Positions 36,053-44,664 of a DNA stretch of 64,000 nt are shown here, piece by piece. The position numbers and the translations under genes were made by a program. Below the pieces are notes generated by a model, which saw nothing but the letters and a program-made list of their open reading frames with translations, was not told the origin of the DNA and ran no database searches. Positions within the stretch are counted from its first letter, which is position 1. The number at the start of each line of letters is the position of its first letter. Source of the stretch: Paenibacillus sp. FSL H8-0048 (GTDB lineage Bacteria > Bacillota > Bacilli > Paenibacillales > Paenibacillaceae); the NCBI RefSeq assembly GCF_038002825.1, contig NZ_JBBODF010000001.1, forward strand, positions 992,001-1,056,000. Direction: 5' to 3'.

Positions 36053-36068
36053 ATGAAAGCGTTATAAT
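36053..36068 (+). promoter_or_regulatory. Possible CcpA (cre)-like site overlapping a -10 box
   Basis: TGAAAGCGTTATAA resembles the Bacillus cre consensus with one clear mismatch, and it overlaps TATAAT at 36063-36068 upstream of the AraC gene. No good -35 box was seen. Suggests carbon catabolite control, tentatively. Confidence 0.3.
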
Positions 36069-36099
36069 AGATTTATGTCCTTAATGGAGGAGCTCAGAG

Positions 36100-36933
36100 A
36101 TGAATATGATTGGAAATGGCAATTTGACCGGGCGTCTGCTGCACAACCTGACGGTTACCGTTACCCATGCCCAATTAACCAGCAGATATCCGGGATGGAA
36201 CCGGACGAATGAGACCCCTGCCTTCAACCGGCTCTATTATATTGATTCCGGCGAAGGCAAGGTGATTATCAATGGAGTGGACTACTACCCGAGACCCGGA
36301 CAGCTGATGATTATGCCTGCCGGTTCCACCCAGACTACAGATACTTCACGTGATGATCCTTATACGCGCTACTATTGCCACTTCGATGCACAGATCGGAG
36401 AATGGCCGCTGTTTCATTCTGCGAATAAGCTCTACATCTGTGATGTGCCTGACCCGGAGGCCAGCCGGACGATGTTCGCGGAGATGATAGAATGGTTCCA
36501 GGATACCGGCTTCCTCGCCACCCTGCGGACGCAGGCTGCACTGCTTACGCTGCTGTCGCTCTGTCTGGAATCTGGAGGATACAGTAATTTCCTTGACGAT
36601 CTGACGCATACAAGCGACCAGGGGAAGCTGGCAAATGTGCTGGGCTACATCGATCAACGGCTCATGCGGGCGCTGACGGTGGAGGAGCTGGCAGAACGGG
36701 TCCATCTGCATCCGAACTATTTCATTCCCTACTTCAAGAAATTCATCGGTGTTCCGCCGATGCAGTATGTCCAGCTGAAACGGATGGAGCTGGCTAAGAG
36801 ACAGCTCTCCTATAGCGATTTCAGCATCTCAAGTATTGCCGAGCAGGTCGGCATGGAGCTGGCCCATTTTTCCAAGGTGTTCAAGAAGTCGACCGGCGTC
36901 TCCCCTTCTGCTTACCGGAGCAGCACGAGGTAG
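36100..36933 (+). CDS. AraC family transcriptional regulator
   Basis: A 277-residue regulator. The N-terminal cupin ligand domain (about 20-150, with YYIDSGEGKVIINGVDYYPRPGQ) is followed by two helix-turn-helix motifs in the C-terminal AraC domain (about 180-275: LTVEELAERVHLHPNYFIPYFKK and SISSIAEQVGMELAHFSKVFKK). GGAGGAGC precedes the ATG. Divergent from the Gfo/Idh/MocA and isomerase operon, which it most likely activates in response to a sugar or its oxidised product. Confidence 0.9.
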   Translation: MNMIGNGNLTGRLLHNLTVTVTHAQLTSRYPGWNRTNETPAFNRLYYIDSGEGKVIINGVDYYPRPGQLMIMPAGSTQTTDTSRDDPYTRYYCHFDAQIGEWPLFHSANKLYICDVPDPEASRTMFAEMIEWFQDTGFLATLRTQAALLTLLSLCLESGGYSNFLDDLTHTSDQGKLANVLGYIDQRLMRALTVEELAERVHLHPNYFIPYFKKFIGVPPMQYVQLKRMELAKRQLSYSDFSISSIAEQVGMELAHFSKVFKKSTGVSPSAYRSSTR

Positions 36934-36998
36934 AATGTACCGGAAGTATCAGAACGTAATCACCCTGCGAGTGAAAAAGCTTACCTTCACGCGAACAC

Positions 36999-37230
36999 AA
37001 TGTATGTTCTTTTTCACATACATTGGTCCATATTCGCTGTAAAGGCCAATTGTAATCGGTTTTTCGATTACATTTGGCTTACGCAGCGTTCCCAGTCCAA
37101 TTGTGATCGGTTTTTCGATTACATTTGGCTTACGCAGCGTTCCCAGTCCAATTGTAATCAGTTTTTCGATTACATTTGGCTTACGCAGCGCCCCCAGTCC
37201 AATTGTGATCGGTTTTTCGATTACATTTGG
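36999..37230 (+). repeat. Palindromic repeat array A, 51-bp period
   Basis: Four near-identical units start at 37046, 37097, 37148 and 37199, exactly 51 bp apart. Each has the palindrome TGTAATCG (or TGTGATCG) ... CGATTACA around a TTTTT-centred loop, followed by GGCTTACGCAGCG. A degenerate unit with AATGTATGT/ACATACATT arms sits 50 bp upstream (36999-37024). The core is the reverse complement of the one in array B. Between the AraC gene and uxaC. Confidence 0.95.
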
Positions 37231-37371
37231 ACTACGCTACCCACCCGGTCTAATCGCGTTTGCTCTCTGTAATAATATGTTAATCAAATGGACAGACGAC
37301 GTTCTTTTTTAGGTACGCTGCTCATTTTTATGCTGGTGTTGTGCCTTGAAAGACATAGTTTCTGAACAATA

Positions 37372-37414
37372 AAAAAATCAGCACGCCTCTCTAGGAGACC
37401 TGCTGATTTTTTTA
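37372..37414. terminator. Bidirectional terminator after uxaC
   Basis: AAAAAAATCAGCA and TGCTGATTTTTTT arms flank a GC-rich inner region. T-runs are present on both strands. It serves uxaC on the minus strand. Confidence 0.85.
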
Positions 37415-37455
37415 TGCTTTTTCAAACAACGGATGCTATGGTGCACTCCCGATCT

Positions 37456-38865
37456 CTATTTGATCCCGAAATACGCATCCGCATTGTTGTAGCATATATT
37501 CTCAATTGTCCGGCCGATCAAGGCATAATCTCTCGGCAGGTCTCCCTCTTCCATCCACGTTCCGAACAGGTTGCAGAGAATGCGCCGGAAGTATTCATGA
37601 CGCGTGAAGGAGAGGAAGCTTCGGGAGTCCGTCAGCATGCCGACAAAAGGACTGATCAGGCCGATGCTTGCGAGCGCCTTCAACTGCTGCAGCATCCCCT
37701 CCTTCTGATCATGGAACCACCAGCCGGAGCCCATCTGCACCTTGCCCTTGATGCCGGCCCCCTGAAAGTTGCCGATCGCGGTGGCGATCATCTCATATTG
37801 CGAAGGGTTCAGCGTGTAGACGATGGTCTTCGGCAGCTGTCCGCTGGCATCCAGCTCATTCAACAGCGCGTTGAGGCTTCGTGCCATATTGAAATCCAGA
37901 ATTGAATCGAAGCCGCTGTCCTTGCCGAGGGTACTGAACATCCGTGCGTTGTTGTTGCGCAGCGCTCCGATATGCAGCTGCATGCTCCAGCCCCGCTCAT
38001 GATAGAGTCTGCCTAATTTGATCAGCGTATGGCTCTGGAACTTCTGTTCCTCCTGCGGGCTGATCTCTTCCCCCTTGAAGGCCCGGGAGAATATGTAGGC
38101 CGCTTCATGCTCTGTGGACTGGGCATGTGGCAGCTCGCCGAAGGCCTGATCCGACAGCCGGCAGCCATGCTCATGGAAATAATCGATCCGCGCCGTCACA
38201 GCTTGGAGGAACCCAGCGTAATCGTGGATTTCAAGACCGCTCGCTTCACCAAGCAGGCCCACATATCCGGTGAAGCCTTCATCACGGATGTTCAGCACCC
38301 GGTCCGGTCTGAAGGTGGGGGCAACTACCGTCTGAAGTGCGCTATCCTTCTTAAGCTGAATGTGATGCTCCAGTGAATCAATTGGATCATCCGTTGTGCA
38401 GACCACATTGACATTGAGCTTTTTGAGAATGCCCTGCGTAGTCAGATCATCTCCCTGGAGCTGCTCATTGCAGCGTTCCCACACACTCTCTGCTGTCTCC
38501 CCGGAGAGCAGCTCGTCGATCCCGAAGTAGCGCTTCAACTCCAGATGAGTCCAGTGGTAGAGCGGATTGCCCACCATCTCCGGCAGGGAGCGCGCCCAGA
38601 CCATGAATTTGTCTTTGTCCGGCGCATTCCCGGTAATTAGCTGTTCGTCGACACCCAGCCAGCGAAGCGCCCGCCACTTGTAATGGTCCCCGGATAAGGC
38701 GAGATCAGCGATATTGCGGAACCTGCGGTTACTGCTGATCTCCTGCGGATTCAGATGACTGTGGAAATCGTAAATCGGCATTGCGGCGGCATAATCGTGA
38801 TACAGTCTCTGTGCACTTGAACTTAACAGCAGCCAGTCGTCATGAATAAAAGATGAGGTACTCAT
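37456..38865 (-). CDS. uxaC: Glucuronate (uronate) isomerase
   Basis: A 469-residue cytoplasmic enzyme, the expected length. Converts D-glucuronate to D-fructuronate and D-galacturonate to D-tagaturonate, the first step of hexuronate breakdown. Family motifs: the metal-binding FHSHLNPQEI near residue 34, the RALRWLGVDEQLITG region, and the later QLHIGALRNNN, VQMGSGWWFHDQKEGM and GMLTDSRSFLSFTRHEYFRR. AGGAGAAC precedes the ATG. Divergent from a broken GntR regulator across a perfect palindrome. A mannonate oxidoreductase lies beyond the GntR gene; mannonate dehydratase (uxuA) is not in the window. Confidence 0.95.
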   Translation of the reverse strand: MSTSSFIHDDWLLLSSSAQRLYHDYAAAMPIYDFHSHLNPQEISSNRRFRNIADLALSGDHYKWRALRWLGVDEQLITGNAPDKDKFMVWARSLPEMVGNPLYHWTHLELKRYFGIDELLSGETAESVWERCNEQLQGDDLTTQGILKKLNVNVVCTTDDPIDSLEHHIQLKKDSALQTVVAPTFRPDRVLNIRDEGFTGYVGLLGEASGLEIHDYAGFLQAVTARIDYFHEHGCRLSDQAFGELPHAQSTEHEAAYIFSRAFKGEEISPQEEQKFQSHTLIKLGRLYHERGWSMQLHIGALRNNNARMFSTLGKDSGFDSILDFNMARSLNALLNELDASGQLPKTIVYTLNPSQYEMIATAIGNFQGAGIKGKVQMGSGWWFHDQKEGMLQQLKALASIGLISPFVGMLTDSRSFLSFTRHEYFRRILCNLFGTWMEEGDLPRDYALIGRTIENICYNNADAYFGIK

Positions 38866-38943
38866 ATTGTTCTCCTGCCTCTCGTCTATGATATTGGCGG
38901 GCTACGGATACCGTCTTGAAACGAACGGCAGACGTTTCTGCCC

Positions 38944-38993
38944 GTAAGCACTACCATACTACCATACTTGTATGGTAGTATGGTAGTGCTTAC
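38944..38993. promoter_or_regulatory. 50-bp perfect palindrome, likely GntR operator in the uxaC-gntR spacer
   Basis: Two 23-bp arms (38944-38966 and 38971-38993) are exact reverse complements around the 4-bp centre CTTG. Each arm contains tandem ACTACCATACTACCATA, so four half-sites are present. A candidate gntR promoter, TTGTAT (38968-38973) and TACAAT (38991-38996) with a 17-bp spacer, sits inside it. Binding here would block that promoter and could also affect uxaC. Confidence 0.75.
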
Positions 38994-39019
38994 AATAACT
39001 ATAGCAGGAGGGTTACACG

Positions 39020-39717
39020 ATGGAATACACTATAGGTACACAAGCGCTCTCCACAAGGGACATCGTGTATCGTTCACTGAAGCATCAGATTCTGCTGCTG
39101 GAGCTGCCGCCCGGAACCGGCATTTCGGAGAAAGAGATTTCGCTGAAATTCAACGTCAGCCGCACCCCGGTCCGGGAGGCCTTCGTCCGTCTGGCCCAGG
39201 AGGGCCTGCTTGCCGTATATCCCCAGCGGGGGACGGTGGTCTCCCTGATTGATTCCGAACTCGTGGAAGAAGCCCGCTTCATGCGCGAGCATCTGGAGCG
39301 GGCGGTCATCCGGGAAGCGTGCAGCACCTTCCAGGCCAGGAATCTTATTGATCTGAAGGCCAATCTGGACAAGCAGAAGCTCTGCATAGAGGACCAGGAC
39401 TATAAAGAAATGTTCATGCTGGACGAAGAGTTCCCTTCCATCATGTGATTTTCACGGGCTGCAATAAAAAGAACACCTGGGAGGTCATCCAGCAGATCAA
39501 GGTTCACCTGAACCGCAGCCGGATGCTCAAGCTCACGGCAGATCACAACTGGGAGCATCTGTACCGGCAGCATTATAGTCTATATGAAGCTATTGAGCTG
39601 CATAATATTCAGCAAGGGGATCAGATTATGCAGGAGCATATGGCCTTGACAATCGCCGACCAGGAGATGCTGATGGAGAAATATCCGCAGTATTATAAGC
39701 AAAGATCCGCAGACTGA
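39020..39717 (+). pseudogene. GntR/FadR-type regulator interrupted by a 5-bp frameshift
   Basis: The first frame (39020-39448, 142 residues) carries the GntR winged helix (STRDIVYRSLKHQIL ... GISEKEISLKFNVSRTPVREAFVRL) and the start of the FCD ligand domain, then stops. The second frame (39445-39717) continues the same domain (IFTGCNKKNTWEVIQQI ... QGDQIMQEHMALT). At 39431-39440 the DNA reads TTCCCTTCCA; removing 5 bp (one TTCCC) restores EEFHHVIFTGCN, including the FCD metal-binding His. The break is therefore a small duplication or a sequencing error. A GTG at 39445 overlaps the first stop, so a two-piece protein is not excluded. Strong AGGAGGG precedes the start. Confidence 0.8.
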
Positions 39718-39764
39718 CAGAACCTGACACTAATCATACTTTCACCAAGAAGGGTTGGATCACT

Positions 39765-40619
39765 ATGACCGAGTTGGCATTACAGCCTGCGCTGGCAGGC
39801 AAGACCGCCGTAATTACCGGAGGAGCGGGAGCGCTCTGCAGCGCCATGGCGCTGGAGCTAGCCCGCCAAGGCATGAAGGTCGCCATCCTGAACCGTACCG
39901 AGGCCAAGGGAGCGGCTCTGGCTGCACAGATCACTTCCGGCGGCGGCCAGTCCCTGGCCTTGGCCTGCGATGTTATGGATGCCGGCAGTGTCCGGCAGGC
40001 AGCGGATGAGATCTGCAAGCAGTGGGGTCCCTGCGACTTGTTGATCAATGGAGCCGGGGGGAATCAGCCTTCGGCGATTACCACCAAGGAGACCTTGGAG
40101 CCGGGAGATTTAGAGAACCCCGATATTGTCTCCTTCTTCGATCTGTCCGTGAACGGCTTCCGCACGGTCCTCGACCTCAATCTGACCGGAACATTAATTC
40201 CAACCCAAATCTTCGCCAAGCAGATGCTCGGACGCCCCGGAGCTGCGGTGATTAATATCTCCTCCATGAGCGCCGCTTCACCACTCACCAAGGTTCCGGC
40301 TTACAGCGCGGCTAAGGCAGGCATCAACAACTTCACGCAGTGGCTTGCGGTTCATCTGGCAGAATCTGGCATACGGGTGAACGCCATCGCTCCCGGCTTC
40401 TTCGTCACTGCCCAGAATGAACAGCTGCTGAAGGACCCGAAGGGTGAATTAACCGACCGTTCGCTCAAAATCATCTCCCAGACCCCGATGCGCCGCTTCG
40501 GCACACCGGAGGATCTGCTCGGCACCCTGCTCTGGCTGGCCGATGAGTGCATGTCCGGGTTCGTGACCGGGGTGACCATCCCCGTAGACGGCGGGTTTAT
40601 GGCCTACTCGGGCGTGTGA
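39765..40619 (+). CDS. D-mannonate/fructuronate oxidoreductase, SDR type (UxuB/YjmF-like)
   Basis: A 284-residue short-chain dehydrogenase. The cofactor loop [15 protein letters not shown] (about 18-32), NGAGGN, the catalytic Ser in INISSMSA, and YSAAKAG (Tyr-x-x-x-Lys) are all present. The long insert after [10 protein letters not shown] ([28 protein letters not shown]) is characteristic of D-mannonate oxidoreductases such as B. subtilis YjmF, which interconvert fructuronate and mannonate with NAD(H). It follows the broken GntR gene by 47 bp on the same strand and works in the same pathway as uxaC. AAGGG lies somewhat far upstream of the ATG. Confidence 0.85.
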   Translation: MTELALQPALAGKTAVITGGAGALCSAMALELARQGMKVAILNRTEAKGAALAAQITSGGGQSLALACDVMDAGSVRQAADEICKQWGPCDLLINGAGGNQPSAITTKETLEPGDLENPDIVSFFDLSVNGFRTVLDLNLTGTLIPTQIFAKQMLGRPGAAVINISSMSAASPLTKVPAYSAAKAGINNFTQWLAVHLAESGIRVNAIAPGFFVTAQNEQLLKDPKGELTDRSLKIISQTPMRRFGTPEDLLGTLLWLADECMSGFVTGVTIPVDGGFMAYSGV

Positions 40620-40636
40620 GCCTGAGATATCAATAA

Positions 40637-40674
40637 TAAAAAACCTGGACCTCAGAAAACAGGTCCAGGTTTTT
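40637..40674 (+). terminator. Rho-independent terminator
   Basis: AAAAACCTGGACCT and AGGTCCAGGTTTTT arms with an 8-nt loop and a T-run, 17 bp past the SDR stop. Confidence 0.9.
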
Positions 40675-40696
40675 GTTCAGCTGCGAAGTGACAAGG

Positions 40697-41110
40697 CGGA
40701 TGTATGTGGAAAATCGAATAGAATAGGTACCGAGAAGCAATATGAGCCGAATGTATGTGGAAAACCGAATACATTGGGCGTGGCGGCGGCGTGTGGAACA
40801 AATGTAATCGAAAAACCGATTATATTACGCCGGATGGTGGTGTGCGGACCAAATGTAATCGAAAAACCGATTACATTGCGCCGGATGGTGGTGTGCGGAC
40901 CAAATGTAATCGAAAAACCGATTACATTACGCCGGATGGTGGTGTGCGGACCAAATGTAATCGAAAAACCGATTACATTACGCCGGATGGTGGTGTGCGG
41001 AACAAATGTAATCGAAAAACCGATTACATTGCGCCGGATGGTGCCTTGCGGACCAAGTACATTGTGCTCGCAAGCAGCCATATAGACCGGATGTATGTGG
41101 AAACGAATAC
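40697..41110 (+). repeat. Palindromic repeat array B, 51-bp period
   Basis: Five near-identical units begin (CAAATG) at 40799, 40850, 40901, 40952 and 41003, exactly 51 bp apart. Each has AATGTAATCG and CGATTACATT around AAAAAC, followed by a GCCGGATGGTGGTGTGCGG-type spacer. Two degenerate units (TGTATGTGGAAAA...) precede at 40701 and 40752 and keep the same 51-bp register; one or two more (41058, about 41093) follow. The core is the reverse complement of array A. Confidence 0.95.
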
Positions 41111-41198
41111 AATTAGTACCACGAAGGTGATTATGCCAGGCTTGTGGGGCTTAGGATGCTAAACATCCTTCACCCGCAAGGCAGGATCATCCCGTCCC

Positions 41199-41876
41199 CT
41201 AAGCTTCAACCAGCACTCCATCCGCCAGATGCAGCACCCGGTCGCACCAGTCCAGCATCCGTTCGTCATGAGTCACCATTACGGCGGCCTTGCCTTCGCT
41301 CCGCACCTCCTCGGCGATCATTCGTACCACTTCCCGGCCGCGGCTGTAATCCAGGCTGGCTGTAGGTTCATCCGCGAACAGAATGGCCGGCTTGTTCATC
41401 CATGCCCGGGCAATCGCCACCCGCTGCTTCTCGCCCCCCGACAGCTGTTCGGGGTAATGGTTGCGGCGTTCCCAGATCTCCAGACGCTTCAGCAGATAGG
41501 CGGCGCGCACCTTCGCTTCCTTCTGGCTGAGCTTAGCCAGCTTCGCGACATAGAGCAGCTGCTCCTCTACCTTCAGGAACGGCAGCAGCTGCGCATTTTG
41601 GAACATGAAGCCGATTTTTTTCAGCCTCAGCTCCGTTAGTGCCCCCTTGTCCTTGTCACGAAGCGATTCGCCGTCGAGCAGAATCTCTCCGCTGGTAGGC
41701 GTGAGCAGCGCACCGGCTGCGGAGAGAAATGTGCTTTTCCCGGAGCCGGATGGCCCCAGTACTGCTATGAATTCGCCCTCGTTCACCGTAAGGTCCAGAT
41801 GGTTCAGAACAGTCATCGCCCCCTCCCCATCCCCGTAAGTCTTGCTTACCTGCTTCATCACTAATTTCGCACTCAT
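41199..41876 (-). CDS. ABC transporter ATP-binding protein (MacB/LolD-like)
   Basis: A 225-residue ATPase. Walker A GPSGSGKST (about 41-49), Q-loop MFQNAQLLP, signature LSGGEKQRVAIARA (about 144-157), Walker B AILFADEPTASLD, and the switch VMVTHDERM. The order and length fit the MacB/LolD/FtsE branch that works with FtsX-type permeases. Its ATG overlaps the stop of the permease gene by 4 bp, with GGAGGACTGGAGC as ribosome site. It is encoded downstream of a two-component system, which may regulate it. Confidence 0.93.
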   Translation of the reverse strand: MSAKLVMKQVSKTYGDGEGAMTVLNHLDLTVNEGEFIAVLGPSGSGKSTFLSAAGALLTPTSGEILLDGESLRDKDKGALTELRLKKIGFMFQNAQLLPFLKVEEQLLYVAKLAKLSQKEAKVRAAYLLKRLEIWERRNHYPEQLSGGEKQRVAIARAWMNKPAILFADEPTASLDYSRGREVVRMIAEEVRSEGKAAVMVTHDERMLDWCDRVLHLADGVLVEA

Positions 41877-42997
41877 GCTCCAGTCCTCCCTATCGCTTCC
41901 AAAGCATCCACTTTGGCTACTCTTGCTACCGAAATTAACGAGCCCAGCAGGGACATCCCTACGAACAGCAGACTGGTCATTGCCATCGTCTGTCCGTCCA
42001 GCTCAAACGGCATCGTGTCGGGCAGGCCCATATTCATCCCAAGCGTAAGCAGAATGCCCAGCGCCAGACTGATGACAGACAGCAGCATGACTTGACCGAC
42101 TACACTCCAGGCCAGATAGGACATCTTGGTCCCCATTGCCTTCAGGATACCGAATTGGCTGGTCTTCTGGATCGTAATGACATAGAAGAATACAGCAAGA
42201 ACTACTGCAGCAATCACGAACAGGAACACAATCATCATCAGCAGCGAATTCTGTTCGGCGGAGTAACCGGGAACACTGGAGATTGCCTGTTTTTGCGTAA
42301 TTACCTCTATAGACTGCTGCTGATCTGCAATCTGTGCAGCTTGAGCCACCGTTACATCCAGCGCGATCACATTGTACGGGGCATTGGTATTGCCTGAGCT
42401 GTCGCCTTCCTTAACCGCTCCTTGCTTCATCGCCTGCCAGTCCAGCTGATTGATATACACCACCGGCGTATGGCTGTAGGAGCTGTCCTTCACGAAGCCG
42501 GTAACCGTCCAGCTCATGCCGGAGGCCTGATCACGGATCGTACTGCCAATGGTAACGCCGGACTGTTCCAGCTTGGAGTCTGCAACCGCGCTCCCTTGAA
42601 CCTCATTGGTGAATCCGGCACCTTCCGTTACATCAGGAGCCAGCATCCCCGTCATATCTACGGCAAAAAACGTAATATCTGCCTTCACATCCGCACCGGC
42701 CGCTGTAATTGTACTGGTCTGTACCCCCAGCGGAGTCGCGTTCGCCTCTCCGGCTAACGACCGGGTAGCCGCAAGCTCCGTATCTGTTAACTGTGAACGC
42801 CTGAAGGTATGATCCGCGTCGCTCTGCACGGCAAAATAATTAGCGGGCATATTTTTCAGCGCTGAAATGTTGGCATAAGCCAGACCTCTGGCCAGTCCGG
42901 TGACGAACAGCACCAGGAACGAAACCAGCAGCATAATTACCATAATGAGGCCGTAACGCGCTTTGGAGTGCCTCATCTCCCGAATTGCCAAGAACAT
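41873..42997 (-). CDS. ABC transporter permease (FtsX/DevC-like)
   Basis: About 374 residues. One membrane segment near the N-terminus (RYGLIMVIMLLVSFLVLFVTG, about 12-32), a large extracellular domain (about 40-235), and three C-terminal segments (about 255-370) make the typical MacB-type permease with mechanical transmission rather than a channel. I chose ATG 42997, which has AAGGAGTGG ahead, over the frame opening 30 bp earlier. It is co-transcribed with the ATPase. The substrate is unknown; antimicrobial peptide or lipid handling would be typical. Confidence 0.88.
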   Translation of the reverse strand: MFLAIREMRHSKARYGLIMVIMLLVSFLVLFVTGLARGLAYANISALKNMPANYFAVQSDADHTFRRSQLTDTELAATRSLAGEANATPLGVQTSTITAAGADVKADITFFAVDMTGMLAPDVTEGAGFTNEVQGSAVADSKLEQSGVTIGSTIRDQASGMSWTVTGFVKDSSYSHTPVVYINQLDWQAMKQGAVKEGDSSGNTNAPYNVIALDVTVAQAAQIADQQQSIEVITQKQAISSVPGYSAEQNSLLMMIVFLFVIAAVVLAVFFYVITIQKTSQFGILKAMGTKMSYLAWSVVGQVMLLSVISLALGILLTLGMNMGLPDTMPFELDGQTMAMTSLLFVGMSLLGSLISVARVAKVDALEAIGRTGA

Positions 42998-43272
42998 AGT
43001 ACCACTCCTTCTAATCTGTATAATCACAGTTTATAGAGTGAAGATGAACGGAGTATGAATAAAGAATTACACTATATAGATTGAACATAGCCGCTTCCAA
43101 AACAGATGGCAGGCGCAACTGCGGTGAATATTGGACTTCCGGCCGCTGTTGTTCCCAGATTTCTTGATTTCTACCGCTCTTCGCGGTAGAAATCCGGTAA
43201 CAAAGGCGTACGCTTAGCTCCTACAGTTCCAAATTCCCCTCCGTTGCTTTCATCTATTTTATGAATGACTAA
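42998..43272. other. Spacer with a hairpin between sensor kinase and ABC permease
   Basis: Contains GATTTCTACCGC and GCGGTAGAAATC arms around TCTTC at about 43162-43190, between the kinase stop and the permease start. No T-run follows. It may reduce read-through from the two-component genes into the transporter. Confidence 0.45.
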
Positions 43273-44664
43273 TCAATCTATATCGTTAGGGTAGCGGGGC
43301 AGAGAAACAGTGAACGTAGTTCCTTCCCCTACTGTGCTCGTCACCTCGATGGTTCCGCCATGCGCCTGGACGATCTTTTGGGCAATGGCCAGCCCCAGCC
43401 CGCTGCTACCCGGCTCACGGGATCGCGACTGATCCACCTTGTAGAACCGGTCGAAGATCATCGGCAGCTGCTCTGCCGGAATGCCCGCACCGTTGTCGGT
43501 CACTGTTACAATACATTGCTGGCCCTCCACTTGTGCTGCAATGCTGAGGGTCCCGCCTGTAGGAGTGTATTTGATCGCATTCGTCACCAGATTCATCCAC
43601 ACCTGATAGAGCAGATTGGAATCGCCCGTAAGCGTGATGTCTTCTGCATGCAGCCGTACCGCCAGCTCCTTCTCCGTAAGATGCCACTCCATTATCTGAA
43701 TCACCTGCCGCAGCTGGGCGCGCAGATCGAAGCTTCTTTTCTGCAGAGCATGCTCGTCATAATCCAGTGAGGACAAGGTGAGCAGCTGCGTGCTGAGCAT
43801 GGACAACCGCCGGCTCTCATCCCCGATAATGGACAGATACTCCAGACGCTGGGCTTCCGGCAGAGTACCGTCCTGGAGCGCATGGGCGAAGCCCTGAATA
43901 GAGGTTAGCGGCGACTCGATCTCATGCGAGACATTAGCGACAAACTCCTGTCTTGCCCGGTTCGTGCGCTCCAGCTCGCGGCTCATCGTCATGAAGTGGG
44001 AAGCCAGCTGGCCAATCTCGTCGCGGCGTGCGGTGTAGAGCTTGATGTCGTAGCGCCCCTTGGAGATTAGAAGCGTGGCCTCGGTCAGCCGGGTGATCGG
44101 TCGCACCACATGAAATACAGTAATCAGCATGAACCACAGGCTTAGCAGAATAATGACCCCGATAATCACGACAAAAAAGATCCGCAGCTCCCCGAACTGC
44201 ACCTGGGCATCCGGACGCATGAACAAGGCATAGGTCTCCCCGTTAATATGGACCGGCACCCCAATGGAATTGCTGAGCTGGTTATCAAAAAAGCCGGTCA
44301 CGAACAGCTGGCCGGGGAAATTCCCCACCCCATGGTAGATCTCGCCGGCCAGCACACTGCGCAGCGCCTCCTCCTTGAGGTCATTTTTGCGGAAAGGCAG
44401 GCCGTAGAAGCGTTCTTCCCCGTCTGCGTTGACCAGATACATCTTATACCCCAGGGATGCTGTACTCAGGAGATATTCTTCCACCGCATCCGGGTGATCC
44501 TCGATGAACTGCTGCAAACCTATGGCCATACGGGTCAGCTTAGCATCATTTTTCGGCTTGACTTGGGACTGGTAATACAGGTTAGAGACCAGAAATCCCA
44601 GCACGCTGCTGATCATAATCACCGAGCAGAAGATGATACTCATCCTTACATAGAGCGATCTCAT
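43273..44664 (-). CDS. Sensor histidine kinase
   Basis: A 463-residue membrane kinase. Two membrane helices (about 8-28 and 163-185) flank an extracellular sensing domain, followed by HAMP (about 186-238), HisKA with VSHEIESPLTSIQGFAH (phospho-His at about 249), and HATPase with NAIKYTPTGG, DNGAGIP and GSSGLGLAIAQKI. Its start overlaps the stop of the response regulator by 4 bp, so they form a cognate pair. The signal is unknown. The ABC transporter downstream on the same strand is a plausible target. Confidence 0.92.
   Translation of the reverse strand: MRSLYVRMSIIFCSVIMISSVLGFLVSNLYYQSQVKPKNDAKLTRMAIGLQQFIEDHPDAVEEYLLSTASLGYKMYLVNADGEERFYGLPFRKNDLKEEALRSVLAGEIYHGVGNFPGQLFVTGFFDNQLSNSIGVPVHINGETYALFMRPDAQVQFGELRIFFVVIIGVIILLSLWFMLITVFHVVRPITRLTEATLLISKGRYDIKLYTARRDEIGQLASHFMTMSRELERTNRARQEFVANVSHEIESPLTSIQGFAHALQDGTLPEAQRLEYLSIIGDESRRLSMLSTQLLTLSSLDYDEHALQKRSFDLRAQLRQVIQIMEWHLTEKELAVRLHAEDITLTGDSNLLYQVWMNLVTNAIKYTPTGGTLSIAAQVEGQQCIVTVTDNGAGIPAEQLPMIFDRFYKVDQSRSREPGSSGLGLAIAQKIVQAHGGTIEVTSTVGEGTTFTVSLPRYPNDID

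Noticed and set aside
40677..41081. 134-residue ORF (minus strand) with repeated NVIGFSITFGPHTTIRR, and matching plus-strand ORFs; similar ORFs at 37000-37312
   Set aside because: These are open because the 51-bp repeat unit is a multiple of three, so frames stay open on both strands. No ribosome site or protein family is seen.
36999..41110. CRISPR-like arrays
   Set aside because: The whole 51-bp unit is conserved, including would-be spacers, and no cas genes are present. They are palindromic tandem repeats.
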